From Bacteroidota bacterium (lineage in GTDB: Bacteria; Bacteroidota; Bacteroidia; Flavobacteriales_F; PHOS-HE28): a stretch of DNA of 19,386 nt. This document shows, in pieces, positions 5,842 through 14,286 of the stretch. The stretch covers positions 1-19,386 of the forward strand of contig CAUJFM010000122.1 in NCBI GenBank assembly GCA_963169595.1, in the 5' to 3' direction. Every line of letters starts with the position of its first letter. The stretch's first letter is position 1. The notes under the pieces were generated by a model. It was given only the letters and a program-made list of their open reading frames with translations. It was not told where the DNA came from and did not search any database. The position numbers and the translations under genes were made by a program.

Positions 5842-8115
5842 ATGAACCGCTGCGCATTCCTCCTCCTGCCCTTGTTGCTGCTGGTGCTGCCCGCGGACGG
5901 TGCGGCAATGGCCAGCGCCCCCACCGAAGACCAGTGGCCATTGCGCTTCACCTCCGGCACGGACGAGGTGCAGGTGTACGCGCCCCAGCCGGAGCACATC
6001 GAAGGGGATCACTTCACGGTGCGCTTCGCGGTGTCCATCAAGCGCGCCGTCGACCCCGATCCGGTCTTCGGGTCGGTGTGGGGCGATGGGCTGATGGCGG
6101 TGGACCGCACCACGCGCCTGGCGACGCTGGTGAGCCTGGAGGTGAGCGACGTGCATTTTCCCGATCCCGTGGGCCGCGAGGCCGTGCGCATCGGGGTGAT
6201 GTTGTCGCGTGAGATCCCCCGGAACACGCAGCCCTTCTCCATTGACTGGCTGATCGCGGCGCTGGAGGAGGAGAACAACCCCGACGATGCCTATTGGAAC
6301 GAGCCCCCCGAGGTGATCTACATGGAGCGGCCGGCCGTGCTGGTCTATGTCGATGGGGATCCGCAGTACCTGCGCCTGGAGCGCCCCTCCACCTACGGAG
6401 ACCCGCTCTACGACGACATCGCCACCGATGTGGACCGCGTGCTGAACACGCCCTACCTGCTGCTGCGCTACCGCAAGAGCGCCCACTTCCTGTATGGTTC
6501 GGGTCAATGGTTCAAGGCGCACGAGCTGATGGGTCCCTATGCGAACACCAACGATGTACCCGCCTCGCTGCGTTCGCTCGCGGCTTCCGTGGACACCGTC
6601 AAGTCCCTGGGCACCGCCACGGCCCGGGTCCCCGCCATCGTGGTGCGCACCACGCCGGCCATCCTGCTCGATCTGGACGGTCCTCCGCAGATAAAGCCCA
6701 TCCAAGGCACCGGTCTCCTTTACGCCACCAATACCGACAAGGACCTGTTCCTGGAGATCGCCACGCAACGCTACTTCCTGCTCACGGCCGGTCGATGGTC
6801 GGCCACCAGTGACCTGCAGAAGGGTCCCTGGCGCTATGTGCCGCCCGACCAGTTGCCCTCCGACTTCGCCCGCATTCCCGAGGGCTCGCCCAAGGATGGC
6901 GTGCTGGCCCACGTGGCCGGCACAGCGGCCGCCCGCGAGGCCGCCCGCGACGCCTACATCCCGCAGACCGCCACGGTGGACCGCCGCACGGCCACGCTGT
7001 CGGTGATCTACGATGGCGAACCGCGCTTCGAGCGCATCGACGGCACCGATGTGTACCTCGCCGTGAACGCGAACACCACCGTGCTGCGCATCCAGGAGCA
7101 TTACCACGCGTGCCACAATGCGGTGTGGTTCGATGCGCCGACCGCTGAGGGACCCTGGGTGGTGAGCACCGAGGTACCGGCCATGGTGGAGGACATCCCG
7201 CCGAGCAGCCCCGCCTACAACACGCGCTACGTGGAGATCTACGACCATGATGATGTGCAGGTCGTGACGGGCTACACCCCGGGCTACCTCGGTACCTACA
7301 TCCAGCACGGCGTGGTGGTGATGGGCACGGGATTCTACTACCCCTACTGGCCTGGCCTGTGGTACCCGCGACCCTTCACCTGGGGCTTCAACATGTACTA
7401 CGACCCCTGGATGGGCTGGAGCTTCGGGGCGGGGTGGGGCTGGAACTGGTTCTATCCCGGATGGCTCTACGGGCCGTGGTACGGTCCGGCGTACACCTGG
7501 TATGGCTGGGGCCCCTGGGGTTGGTGGGGGCCTTGGCACTACTGTCCGCCCTGGACGCCGAACCCGCGCCCGGCGTTCTACGGGCACCGGCCCTCCCTGG
7601 CCGATGGTACGTCCCCCCGGACACCCACGGCCTCTCCCATGGACCTCTACCGTGCCGAACGTCGTCCGGGGGTGAACCCCACGGAGCTGGCCCGCCCAGC
7701 GCGTCCTTCCCCCATCGAAGCCCCACCCGCGCGGCCCACCGCCACCAAGCCGGACAGCCGGGACCACTTCACGGACCCTGCAGGCAACGTGTACCGCCGT
7801 GATGGTCAGCAATTGCAGCGCTACGAGAACGGCACGTGGAGGCCTGCCACCACACCGGCCCCACCTCCTGCGCGACCGCCGGTGATCGCCCGTCCGTCCC
7901 CGACCCCCCGCCCGCCCATGGCTCCGCAGGAGATCCAGATCCGCCGCGACCGCGGTCAGCAGCGGGTGATCGACCAGCGGCAGTACCAGCAACGCCCGCC
8001 AGCTCCGCAGCCGCGTCCGGCGGCCCCCCAGCAACGCCAGGTAGCGCCCCAGCAGCGGCAGCAGGCGCCTCCTCCGTCGCCACCCGCCCGCCCAGCGCCA
8101 CAGCGCAAGCGTTGA
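5842..8115 (+). CDS. Large exported protein resembling the 'carbohydrate-binding family V/XII' annotation group, Trp/Tyr/Gly-rich
   Basis: 757 residues. Start ATG 5842 is chosen because it places a clean signal peptide (MNRCAFLLLPLLLLVLPADGAAMA) at the N-terminus; in-frame ATGs at 5821 and upstream would add non-hydrophobic sequence. Residues about 30-460 form a conserved-looking region with motifs such as VRTTPAILLDLDG (268-280), TGLLYATNTDKDLF (290-303), YFLLTAGRW and GPWRYVP (328-334), and IPQTATVDRR; I recognise these from proteins labelled carbohydrate-binding family V/XII, which have no firm biochemical role. Residues 498-570 are dominated by Trp, Tyr, Gly and Pro. The tail (about 670-757) is Pro/Gln/Arg-rich and likely disordered, preceded by a DPAGNVYRRDG and YENGTW element (645-666). 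Probably periplasmic or surface-exposed; substrate unknown. Confidence 0.85.
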   Translation: MNRCAFLLLPLLLLVLPADGAAMASAPTEDQWPLRFTSGTDEVQVYAPQPEHIEGDHFTVRFAVSIKRAVDPDPVFGSVWGDGLMAVDRTTRLATLVSLEVSDVHFPDPVGREAVRIGVMLSREIPRNTQPFSIDWLIAALEEENNPDDAYWNEPPEVIYMERPAVLVYVDGDPQYLRLERPSTYGDPLYDDIATDVDRVLNTPYLLLRYRKSAHFLYGSGQWFKAHELMGPYANTNDVPASLRSLAASVDTVKSLGTATARVPAIVVRTTPAILLDLDGPPQIKPIQGTGLLYATNTDKDLFLEIATQRYFLLTAGRWSATSDLQKGPWRYVPPDQLPSDFARIPEGSPKDGVLAHVAGTAAAREAARDAYIPQTATVDRRTATLSVIYDGEPRFERIDGTDVYLAVNANTTVLRIQEHYHACHNAVWFDAPTAEGPWVVSTEVPAMVEDIPPSSPAYNTRYVEIYDHDDVQVVTGYTPGYLGTYIQHGVVVMGTGFYYPYWPGLWYPRPFTWGFNMYYDPWMGWSFGAGWGWNWFYPGWLYGPWYGPAYTWYGWGPWGWWGPWHYCPPWTPNPRPAFYGHRPSLADGTSPRTPTASPMDLYRAERRPGVNPTELARPARPSPIEAPPARPTATKPDSRDHFTDPAGNVYRRDGQQLQRYENGTWRPATTPAPPPARPPVIARPSPTPRPPMAPQEIQIRRDRGQQRVIDQRQYQQRPPAPQPRPAAPQQRQVAPQQRQQAPPPSPPARPAPQRKR

Positions 8116-8348
8116 TCGGGGCGGAAGGTCCCCGGCTCCCCGGTGCGGCTCCGTGCGCGCGTTGCTCCGGTGCGTACCACGACCTGCGCCGCCTCCACGA
8201 CCAGTGGTCGCAGAGCCTTCCACCTGGGGTGGACGGACCGGGGAGAGGGTAGGGGAGGTGCTGGCAAGGTGGAGTTGCTACAACGACAAAGGGTGACGGA
8301 GGGGCTGATCCGAGCCGAACAGTGGAGGTACTGTCCGATGGGGAACGA

Positions 8349-8388
8349 CCGAGGGCGCGCTGTCCGGTGAAGAACAGCGCGCCCTCGG
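8349..8388. terminator. Perfect 15-bp hairpin between converging genes
   Basis: CCGAGGGCGCGCTGT at 8349-8363 is the exact reverse complement of 8374-8388, with a 10-nt loop. It lies 20 nt beyond the stop of the giant minus-strand protein and 233 nt beyond the stop of the plus-strand Trp-rich gene, so it can serve as a shared bidirectional terminator. No T-tract follows on either strand. The rest of 8116-8407 shows no supportable gene. Confidence 0.8.
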
Positions 8389-8407
8389 CACTTCTGGGGA
8401 GCTTTCC

Positions 8408-11400
8408 CTACGGCAACGAACCGGCCTTCACGTTCGTGGGCACCACCCCGCCGATGTTCTGCAGGATGAGGTCGCGGTCATTGCCGACGCCCGTGTACTT
8501 CACCTGGCCATCGAGGTTGAGGTCCTCGTCCCGATAAGCGTCCACCGTGTTGGTGGGGACGGTGCCTCCGATGAGCTGCAGGATGAGGTCGCGGTCGTTG
8601 TTCATGTTGGTATAGACCACCTGTCCATCCGCATTGGCATCTCCTGCCCAGAGCGCTTCCACGGGGAAGGCCCCGGCCAGGCTCTTGCGCGCGGCGCCAC
8701 CTTCCACGGCCGTTCCGGTAAGGGTCAGGTCAACGGTGGCGGTCACGGCGCCCACGGTGATATCGGTGGCGGTCATCACACCCAGGTGATTGCGATGGCG
8801 CACCGCCACCCGGTATGATCCCGAAGCGACACCCACAAAGCGCAGGGCGCTCAGGCCATCCACGTCCACCACATCCCCATCGCGCTGCAGCAGACCGGCC
8901 CGGCTGTGCAGCACCATGGCTGTGTTGGCCGGGTCGCGCAGTTCGATCAGCACCCAATCCACAATGGCGTTGGTGCCGCTTGCGGCCAGCACGGCGGGTG
9001 TCACCGTCTCATTGCCCGGATGGTCGAACGCTGCTCCACCATAGGGATGTGCAAGGGGGAAAGAGGCCAGCACGCGCAGGGGATCCCTCATCAGCCCGAA
9101 GCTCGGGTCATAGGCCCCTTCAAGCACCATGCGGACCTGGAGGAACAGTGCGGCAGGCGTGCCTGTGCAGAGGCAATCGGCTCCGAGGATATCGTTCTCG
9201 GTGAGCGGGTCCCCATCGTTGCACGTAGACCCCACCCCACCCGGCGCGTTCGGACAGCTGTCGATGCAATCCGCGAGCCCGTCGCTGTCGGTGTCCACAT
9301 CCGGCGTGCCGCATCCGCAGGCTCCCGGTGCGGTCTTGTCCGCATCACCAGGGCACTGGTCGTTCGTGTTCGCTACGAAGCCGGGAGGTTGTGTGCAGCT
9401 CGCCTGCGATACGGAGGGATCACCCGCGCCATCGCCGTCGGCATCGGCATACCAGATGGTGGGTTGTTCCACGGTGATCATCACCGGCATGTACGATGAA
9501 CCGCAGCCCAGGGTGCTGGTGATGCTCCAGCGCAGTTCCACCGGTCCGCTTCCACCGGTGTGGGTGAAGGTGGCGTTGGGCGTGGAGGCATCCGGCGTGA
9601 AGGTGCCCGTGCCGCCACCTGCCACCACCCACCCGCCGGTGCCTACCGCGGGGGTGTTCCCACCCAGGCCGGACGTGGTGCCGTTGGCGCAGATCGTCTG
9701 CGGACCTCCGGCGATGGCGATGGTGGGCTGTTCCAAGGTGATGACCACCGGCATGTAGGAGCTGCCGCATCCGAACGCATCACTGATCGTCCAACGCAGT
9801 TCGATGGGCCCACTGCCTCCGGTATGGGTGAAGGTGGCGTTCGGCGTTGAGGCGTTGGGGCTGAAGGTGCCTGTGCCTCCGCTGGCCACGCTCCAGGTCC
9901 CGGTGCCCACCACGGGCGTGTTGCCCCCCAGCCCGGCCGAGGTGCCGAACGCACAGATGGTCTGCGGACCGCCCGCGATCGCGATGGTCGGCGCGGGGGC
10001 GATGGTGATGCTCACCGTGGCCGAGGAGGGCGCGCAGGGGCTGTTGCTGATGGTCCAGCGGAGCACCACCGGGCCTGTGCCACCCGTGTGTGTGAAGGTG
10101 GCGTTGGCCGCGGTTACACTGCTGAAGGTGCCTGTTCCACCGCTTTCCACGCTCCACATGCCGGTGCCCACGGCAGGGGCACTCCCGCCCAGTTCGGCAG
10201 TGGTGCCGAAAGCGCAGATGGTCTGCGGCCCACCTGCGGTTGCGGTGGTGGGCAGCTGGCTGATGTTCACCGTGACATCGGCGAACGAGGGCGTGCAGGT
10301 ACTGTTGCTGATCGTCCAGCGCAGCACAAGAGGGCCGGCTCCCCCCGTGTGTGCGAAGGTGGCGTTGGGCAGGTTGACGTTCGAGAAGAAGCCTGTACCA
10401 CCGCTCACCACGCTCCAGGTGCCCGTGCCCACGCTGGGTGTGTTCCCACCCAGGCCCGGGGTGATGTTGAACCTGCAGATGGTGAGGTTGCCGCCCACAG
10501 AGGCGGTGGATGGCGGCTGCGCAATGTTCACCACGACATCGGCCGACGAGGCGGGGCAGTTGCCGTTACTTATCGTCCACCGCAGGATGAACGGTCCGGC
10601 TCCACCGGTGTGGGTGAAGGTGGCGTTGGGCGCGCTACTGCTGGAGAAGGTGCCGGTGCCGCCGCTGATCACGCTCCAGGCGCCGGTGCCGAACGTGGGG
10701 GTATTGCCACCCAGCCCGGAGGTGGTGCCCAAGGTGCAGATGGTCTGTGTTCCACCCACGGTGGCCGTGGTCGGGGGCTGGGTGATGTTCACCGTGACAT
10801 CGGCGGACGAAGCGGTGCAACCGCTGTTGCTGATGGTCCAGCGCAGCACCACGGGTCCGGCACCACCGGTATGGGTGAAGGTGGTGTTGGGCAGGCTGGC
10901 ATTGGCGAAGGTGCCCGTGCCGCCGCTCACCACGCTCCAGGCGCCGGTGCCTACGGTGGGACTGTTACCGCCCAGGCCGGCCGTGGTGCCCAGCGCACAG
11001 ATGGTCTGCGTTCCGCCCACCGTGGCGGTGGAGGGTGGAAGGAGGCGTGTGAACGACCAGGTGGGACAAGCGGCGAACGGGGTCCCGTTGGCGTTCCGGG
11101 GCACCACGCGCCAGTTGTAGGGCGAGCCCGTCACGGTGTTCGCCACGTAGCTCGTGCCGGCCTGGTTCACGCTCACCAACGTGGTGGCACTGCCCTGGTC
11201 CAGGTACACATCGTAGCCCGTGGCGGTGGCCACCGTGGGCCAGCTGAGCGTGACATTGAAGTTGCTGCTGCACACGGTGCTGCCGTTGGCGGGTGCGGTG
11301 TAGGCCGCATTGCACGAGGGCGGTGCGCCACAGCTCACGTTCAGGGTGAACGCGCTGGTGCTGGAGTTGCCGAAGACCTTGATGTAGTAGGTGACACCGG

Positions 11401-14161
11401 TGGTGGCCGCCCATTGATAGCTCGCCGCACTGCCCGAACAGGTGGGCCCGTTGGCATCGTTGCCGCCGATGCAGGTGAGCGCACCACAGGTGCCCTGGTA
11501 CACCGCGATGCGGCTGTCCCAGCCGGAGGTGGCGCAGAGACTGGCGGTGATCACCTGGCCTGTGGTGCCGGTGGTGGTGTACCACACGGCCGGCTGTGAT
11601 TGGGCCACTCCGCAGGTGGTGGTGCCCTCGAAGGCCCCGGTGCTGGTGGCGTTCACCGTGGTGCCCGGCGTGGAACTGCCGCAGCTCACGGCCTGTGCGT
11701 TGCACACCTGGTCATTGGCCGGCGGTGGCGGGCCGCAGGTCACATCCAGGTTGAAGGTGGAGTTGCTGCTCCCGCCGTGCACCTTGATGTAGTACGTGGA
11801 GCCGGTGGTGCCGGGCCAGGAGAAGCTCGCAGGCGTTCCGGCGCATGAGGGCCCGTCATTGTCGTTGCCGCCGATGCAGGTGAGCCCGGTGCAGGTGCCG
11901 GAGTAGACGGAGATCCGGCTGTCCCAGGCCGCCGTGCCGCACAGGCTCACGGTGTGGATGTTGCCCGTGATGCCCTGCAGGGTGTACCACACGCCGGGCA
12001 TGGACTGGGCCACGCCGCAGGTGGTGGTGCCTTCATCCGTGCCCGTACTGGTGCCAAAAGTGGTGCGGCCGGGCACGGTGGTGTTGCAGGTCAGCGGCTG
12101 CGCATCGCACACCAGGTCGTTGGTGGGCAGGCAGCTCAGGCCGATGCCGAACCCACCCGTGGCCACGGCGCCATGCACCTTGATGAAGTAGGTGACCCCC
12201 GTGACGCTGGGCCATTCATAGCTGGCGAAGTTCCCTGTGCAGGCAGGTCCGTTGTTGTCGTTCCCCCCGATGCAGGTGAGCCCGGTACACGTACCCGTGT
12301 ACACTGAGATGCGGCTGTCCAGGGAACCTTCGCCACAGGTGCTCACGCGGTAGGTGGTGCCAGTGCTTCCGGCCACCGAATACCACACTCCGGGCTGGGC
12401 CTGCGGTACGCCGCAGGTGGTGGTGCCTTCGTAGATGCCGCTGTCCGTGGCCCCCAGCGTGGTGCCGGTGATGAAGGTGCCGCAGCTGAGCGGCCATGGG
12501 CTGCACACCAGGTCGTTGGAAGGCACCGGCGTGGTGCACGACACGTTGAGGCTGAAGGCGTCGTTGCTGCTGGCGCCGTGCACCTTGATCCAGTAGAAGG
12601 TGTTGGCCCCGTTCCACGAGAAGCTTGCCGGCGTTCCGCCACAAGCCGGGCCGTTGTCGTCGTTGCCACCGATGCAGTTCAGGGCGGAGCAGCTGCCGGA
12701 ATAGACCGAGATCCGGCTGTTCCATCCCGCGGTGCCGCAGAGGCTGGCCGTGAGCGTGCTGCCCGATTGGCCATAGACGCGGTACCACACACCAGGCTGT
12801 GATTGTGCCACGCCGCATGTGGTGCCGCCTTCCGAAGCACCTGTGCTCGTGCCGTTCACCGTGTACCCGGCCGTGGTGCTGTTGCAGCTGATGTTCGCGG
12901 CGTTGCAGGCCTCATCGTTGGCCGGCACCGCGTCCACACAGGTGGTGTTCAGCACGAAGTTGTTGTTGCTGCTGTATCCCCACACCTTGATGTAGTAGGT
13001 GGTGCCGGTGAGGCTTTGCCAGCTGTAGCTCGCCGATTGCGAAGTGCAGGCCGGGCCGTTGGAGTCATTGCCGCCGATGCACGTCAAGGCACCGCACGTG
13101 CCGCTGTACACGGCGATGCGGCTATCCCAGGCGGTGGCGCACAGGCTGGCCGTGATGGTGCGCCCGGTGGTGCCCTGGATGCGGTACCACACGGCGGGCA
13201 CACTGCCCTGGCCGAAGCCGCAGACATCGCCCCCTTCGCTGGTGCCGGTGCCCGTGGCGTTCAGGGTGCTGCCGTTGACGCTGCTGCCGCAGGTCACGTC
13301 CTGGGCCGCGCAGACCTGGTCGTTCGCGGGCGATAGCGCAAGGGTGAAGGCCCCGGTACTGGTGGCACCGTGCACCTTGATGAAATACGTCACGCCCGTG
13401 GTGGCGGCCCAGGAGAAGCTCGCCGGCGTGCCATTGCACGAAGGCCCGTTGTCATCGTTGCCGCCGATGCAGGTGAGCGATGTGCAGGTGCCGCTGTACA
13501 CACTGATCCGCGAGTTGAAGCCCGCGCTCTGGCACAGGCTGGCGGTGAAGGTGGCGCCGGTCACCCCGTTCACGCGGTACCAGACGCCGGGTTGCGATTG
13601 GGTCACGCCGCAGGTGGTGGTGCCCTCGTAGGTGCCGGTGCTGGTGGTGGCCCCGGTGCTGCCCGAGGTGGTGGAACCCGGTTCGATCACCGTGGCGTTG
13701 CACACCAGGTCGTTCAAGGTGCACTGGATGGTGCGCGTGCGGCTCACGGCCTGTGTGCCACAGGAACCGTTCGTGTGGATGTAGAAGCGGTAGACCCCCG
13801 TGCTCGTGGGACTGTAAGCGACCGAGTTGAAACCCCAGGCGAGGGCGGTCGTCCCGGTGGAGTTCCCGATGGTGATGAAGTCGCCGGAGACACTGCTGCG
13901 GAACGTATAGATGCTGCCGGCGGTGAGGCTCACCGTGTTGTACACGCCTGCGCTGGACGAGCTGCTAACCGTCTCGATCGCGCCCGAGCAGGTCGGGGTG
14001 AACGCCGGGAAGCCCGAGTCGTTCCCGGTCAGGCACTGGGCGGCCGCCGTGGGCCCTGCGAGCAGGAGGACCAGGCCCAGTGCGGCTTGTGCGCATCGTT
14101 CCAGCAGCATGGATGCATGGAGAGCGGTCGCGGACCTCGGAAGCAGGGTGTTGAGGGACAT
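8408..14161 (-). CDS. Giant secreted repetitive adhesin-like protein with dockerin-like C-terminus
   Basis: 1917 residues. A long N-terminal region with a hydrophobic core (about 26-41) ends AAAQ, a likely signal-peptidase site; Met18 is an alternative start. Residues 43-149 form a Cys-containing domain. Residues 150-945 hold six repeats of about 133 residues, each opening N-D-x-(V/A)-C and containing EGTTTCG, PGVWY, DSRIxVYSGTC and CIGGND, then a (Y/F)xIKV(H/W/F) strand; they resemble pre-peptidase C-terminal-like beta sandwiches. A fibronectin-like segment (about 948-1040) leads to six repeats of about 88 residues (1042-1566) with GGxxTIC, GTGxWSVxSGGTG and FTHTGG. Then come an Asp-rich, thrombospondin-type-3-like stretch (1570-1640), a beta domain, and two dockerin-like motifs (1840-1870 and 1878-1909). 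No T9SS type A tail is seen. Likely role: surface adhesion or matrix. It is divergent from the histidine kinase gene. Confidence 0.93.
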   Translation of the reverse strand: MSLNTLLPRSATALHASMLLERCAQAALGLVLLLAGPTAAAQCLTGNDSGFPAFTPTCSGAIETVSSSSSAGVYNTVSLTAGSIYTFRSSVSGDFITIGNSTGTTALAWGFNSVAYSPTSTGVYRFYIHTNGSCGTQAVSRTRTIQCTLNDLVCNATVIEPGSTTSGSTGATTSTGTYEGTTTCGVTQSQPGVWYRVNGVTGATFTASLCQSAGFNSRISVYSGTCTSLTCIGGNDDNGPSCNGTPASFSWAATTGVTYFIKVHGATSTGAFTLALSPANDQVCAAQDVTCGSSVNGSTLNATGTGTSEGGDVCGFGQGSVPAVWYRIQGTTGRTITASLCATAWDSRIAVYSGTCGALTCIGGNDSNGPACTSQSASYSWQSLTGTTYYIKVWGYSSNNNFVLNTTCVDAVPANDEACNAANISCNSTTAGYTVNGTSTGASEGGTTCGVAQSQPGVWYRVYGQSGSTLTASLCGTAGWNSRISVYSGSCSALNCIGGNDDNGPACGGTPASFSWNGANTFYWIKVHGASSNDAFSLNVSCTTPVPSNDLVCSPWPLSCGTFITGTTLGATDSGIYEGTTTCGVPQAQPGVWYSVAGSTGTTYRVSTCGEGSLDSRISVYTGTCTGLTCIGGNDNNGPACTGNFASYEWPSVTGVTYFIKVHGAVATGGFGIGLSCLPTNDLVCDAQPLTCNTTVPGRTTFGTSTGTDEGTTTCGVAQSMPGVWYTLQGITGNIHTVSLCGTAAWDSRISVYSGTCTGLTCIGGNDNDGPSCAGTPASFSWPGTTGSTYYIKVHGGSSNSTFNLDVTCGPPPPANDQVCNAQAVSCGSSTPGTTVNATSTGAFEGTTTCGVAQSQPAVWYTTTGTTGQVITASLCATSGWDSRIAVYQGTCGALTCIGGNDANGPTCSGSAASYQWAATTGVTYYIKVFGNSSTSAFTLNVSCGAPPSCNAAYTAPANGSTVCSSNFNVTLSWPTVATATGYDVYLDQGSATTLVSVNQAGTSYVANTVTGSPYNWRVVPRNANGTPFAACPTWSFTRLLPPSTATVGGTQTICALGTTAGLGGNSPTVGTGAWSVVSGGTGTFANASLPNTTFTHTGGAGPVVLRWTISNSGCTASSADVTVNITQPPTTATVGGTQTICTLGTTSGLGGNTPTFGTGAWSVISGGTGTFSSSSAPNATFTHTGGAGPFILRWTISNGNCPASSADVVVNIAQPPSTASVGGNLTICRFNITPGLGGNTPSVGTGTWSVVSGGTGFFSNVNLPNATFAHTGGAGPLVLRWTISNSTCTPSFADVTVNISQLPTTATAGGPQTICAFGTTAELGGSAPAVGTGMWSVESGGTGTFSSVTAANATFTHTGGTGPVVLRWTISNSPCAPSSATVSITIAPAPTIAIAGGPQTICAFGTSAGLGGNTPVVGTGTWSVASGGTGTFSPNASTPNATFTHTGGSGPIELRWTISDAFGCGSSYMPVVITLEQPTIAIAGGPQTICANGTTSGLGGNTPAVGTGGWVVAGGGTGTFTPDASTPNATFTHTGGSGPVELRWSITSTLGCGSSYMPVMITVEQPTIWYADADGDGAGDPSVSQASCTQPPGFVANTNDQCPGDADKTAPGACGCGTPDVDTDSDGLADCIDSCPNAPGGVGSTCNDGDPLTENDILGADCLCTGTPAALFLQVRMVLEGAYDPSFGLMRDPLRVLASFPLAHPYGGAAFDHPGNETVTPAVLAASGTNAIVDWVLIELRDPANTAMVLHSRAGLLQRDGDVVDVDGLSALRFVGVASGSYRVAVRHRNHLGVMTATDITVGAVTATVDLTLTGTAVEGGAARKSLAGAFPVEALWAGDANADGQVVYTNMNNDRDLILQLIGGTVPTNTVDAYRDEDLNLDGQVKYTGVGNDRDLILQNIGGVVPTNVKAGSLP
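8435..8644 (-). repeat. Two dockerin-like repeats at the C-terminus of the giant protein
   Basis: Residues 1840-1870 and 1878-1909 share the pattern D-x-N-x-D-G-Q-V-x-Y-T, then NDRDLILQ, then IGGxVPTN. The first half matches the calcium-loop spacing of dockerin and EF-hand motifs; the NDRD and IGG elements are particular to this version. Confidence 0.75.
9464..11038 (-). repeat. Six tandem repeats of about 88 residues in the giant protein
   Basis: Units begin at about residues 1042, 1129, 1216, 1303, 1390 and 1479. Each carries GGxxTIC, GLGG-like, GTGxWSVxSGGTG, NATFTHTGG and LRWTIS. The last two differ from the first four in their ends (CGSSYMPV rather than a Ser/Ala-Asp-Val ending), so the array grew from at least two unit types. 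Ig-like beta folding is likely. Confidence 0.85.
11327..13714 (-). repeat. Six tandem repeats of about 133 residues in the giant protein
   Basis: Units begin at about residues 150, 280, 415, 549, 681 and 816. Each has an opening NDxxC, a CGVxQ-PGVWY core, SRIxVY-GTC, CIGGNDxNGP and a YxIKV strand before the next unit. Two to four cysteines at fixed positions per unit suggest disulphides, as expected for an exported fold. Confidence 0.88.
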
Positions 14162-14184
14162 GGGTTCGGGCGGTTGAAAGCGCC

Positions 14185-14192
14185 CAAATCAA
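14185..14192 (-). promoter_or_regulatory. Possible -7 element of the giant adhesin gene
   Basis: The minus strand reads TTGATTTG, one base from TAnnTTTG, about 23 nt upstream of ATG 14161. The 125-bp space between this start and the kinase start at 14287 must hold both divergent promoters. No -33 TTG is identified. Confidence 0.25.
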
Positions 14193-14275
14193 CCGCGCCC
14201 GTCCCGCCTTGTCGATCCCTACTATTGCTCATCCCTCCCCACCGACCTGTGCGGCACGGGTGCGCGGCATCGGAA

Positions 14276-14283
14276 TATCTTGC
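14276..14283 (+). promoter_or_regulatory. Possible -7 element of the sensor kinase gene
   Basis: TATCTTGC resembles TAnnTTTG with one T missing. The TATCTTG part ends 4 nt before GTG 14287. The following bases CTTGCGGC-start-CG are nearly identical to those before the PNGase F-like gene at 18362-18374. Confidence 0.35.
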
Positions 14284-14286
14284 GGC

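Noticed and set aside
4717..8223. Minus-strand open frame of 1168 codons opposite the Trp-rich exported gene
   Set aside because: It overlaps the WYL gene and the plus-strand exported gene, has low-complexity Arg/Gly/His content, no recognisable domain, and arises from GC-rich third positions of the true genes.
8116..8348. Small genes in the gap after the Trp-rich exported gene
   Set aside because: Short frames on both strands lack recognisable protein patterns or start signals; only the hairpin at 8349-8388 is supportable.
9804..11599. Overlapping plus-strand open frames of 438 and 503 codons opposite the adhesin repeats
   Set aside because: Their repeating patterns simply mirror the tandem repeats of the minus-strand protein.
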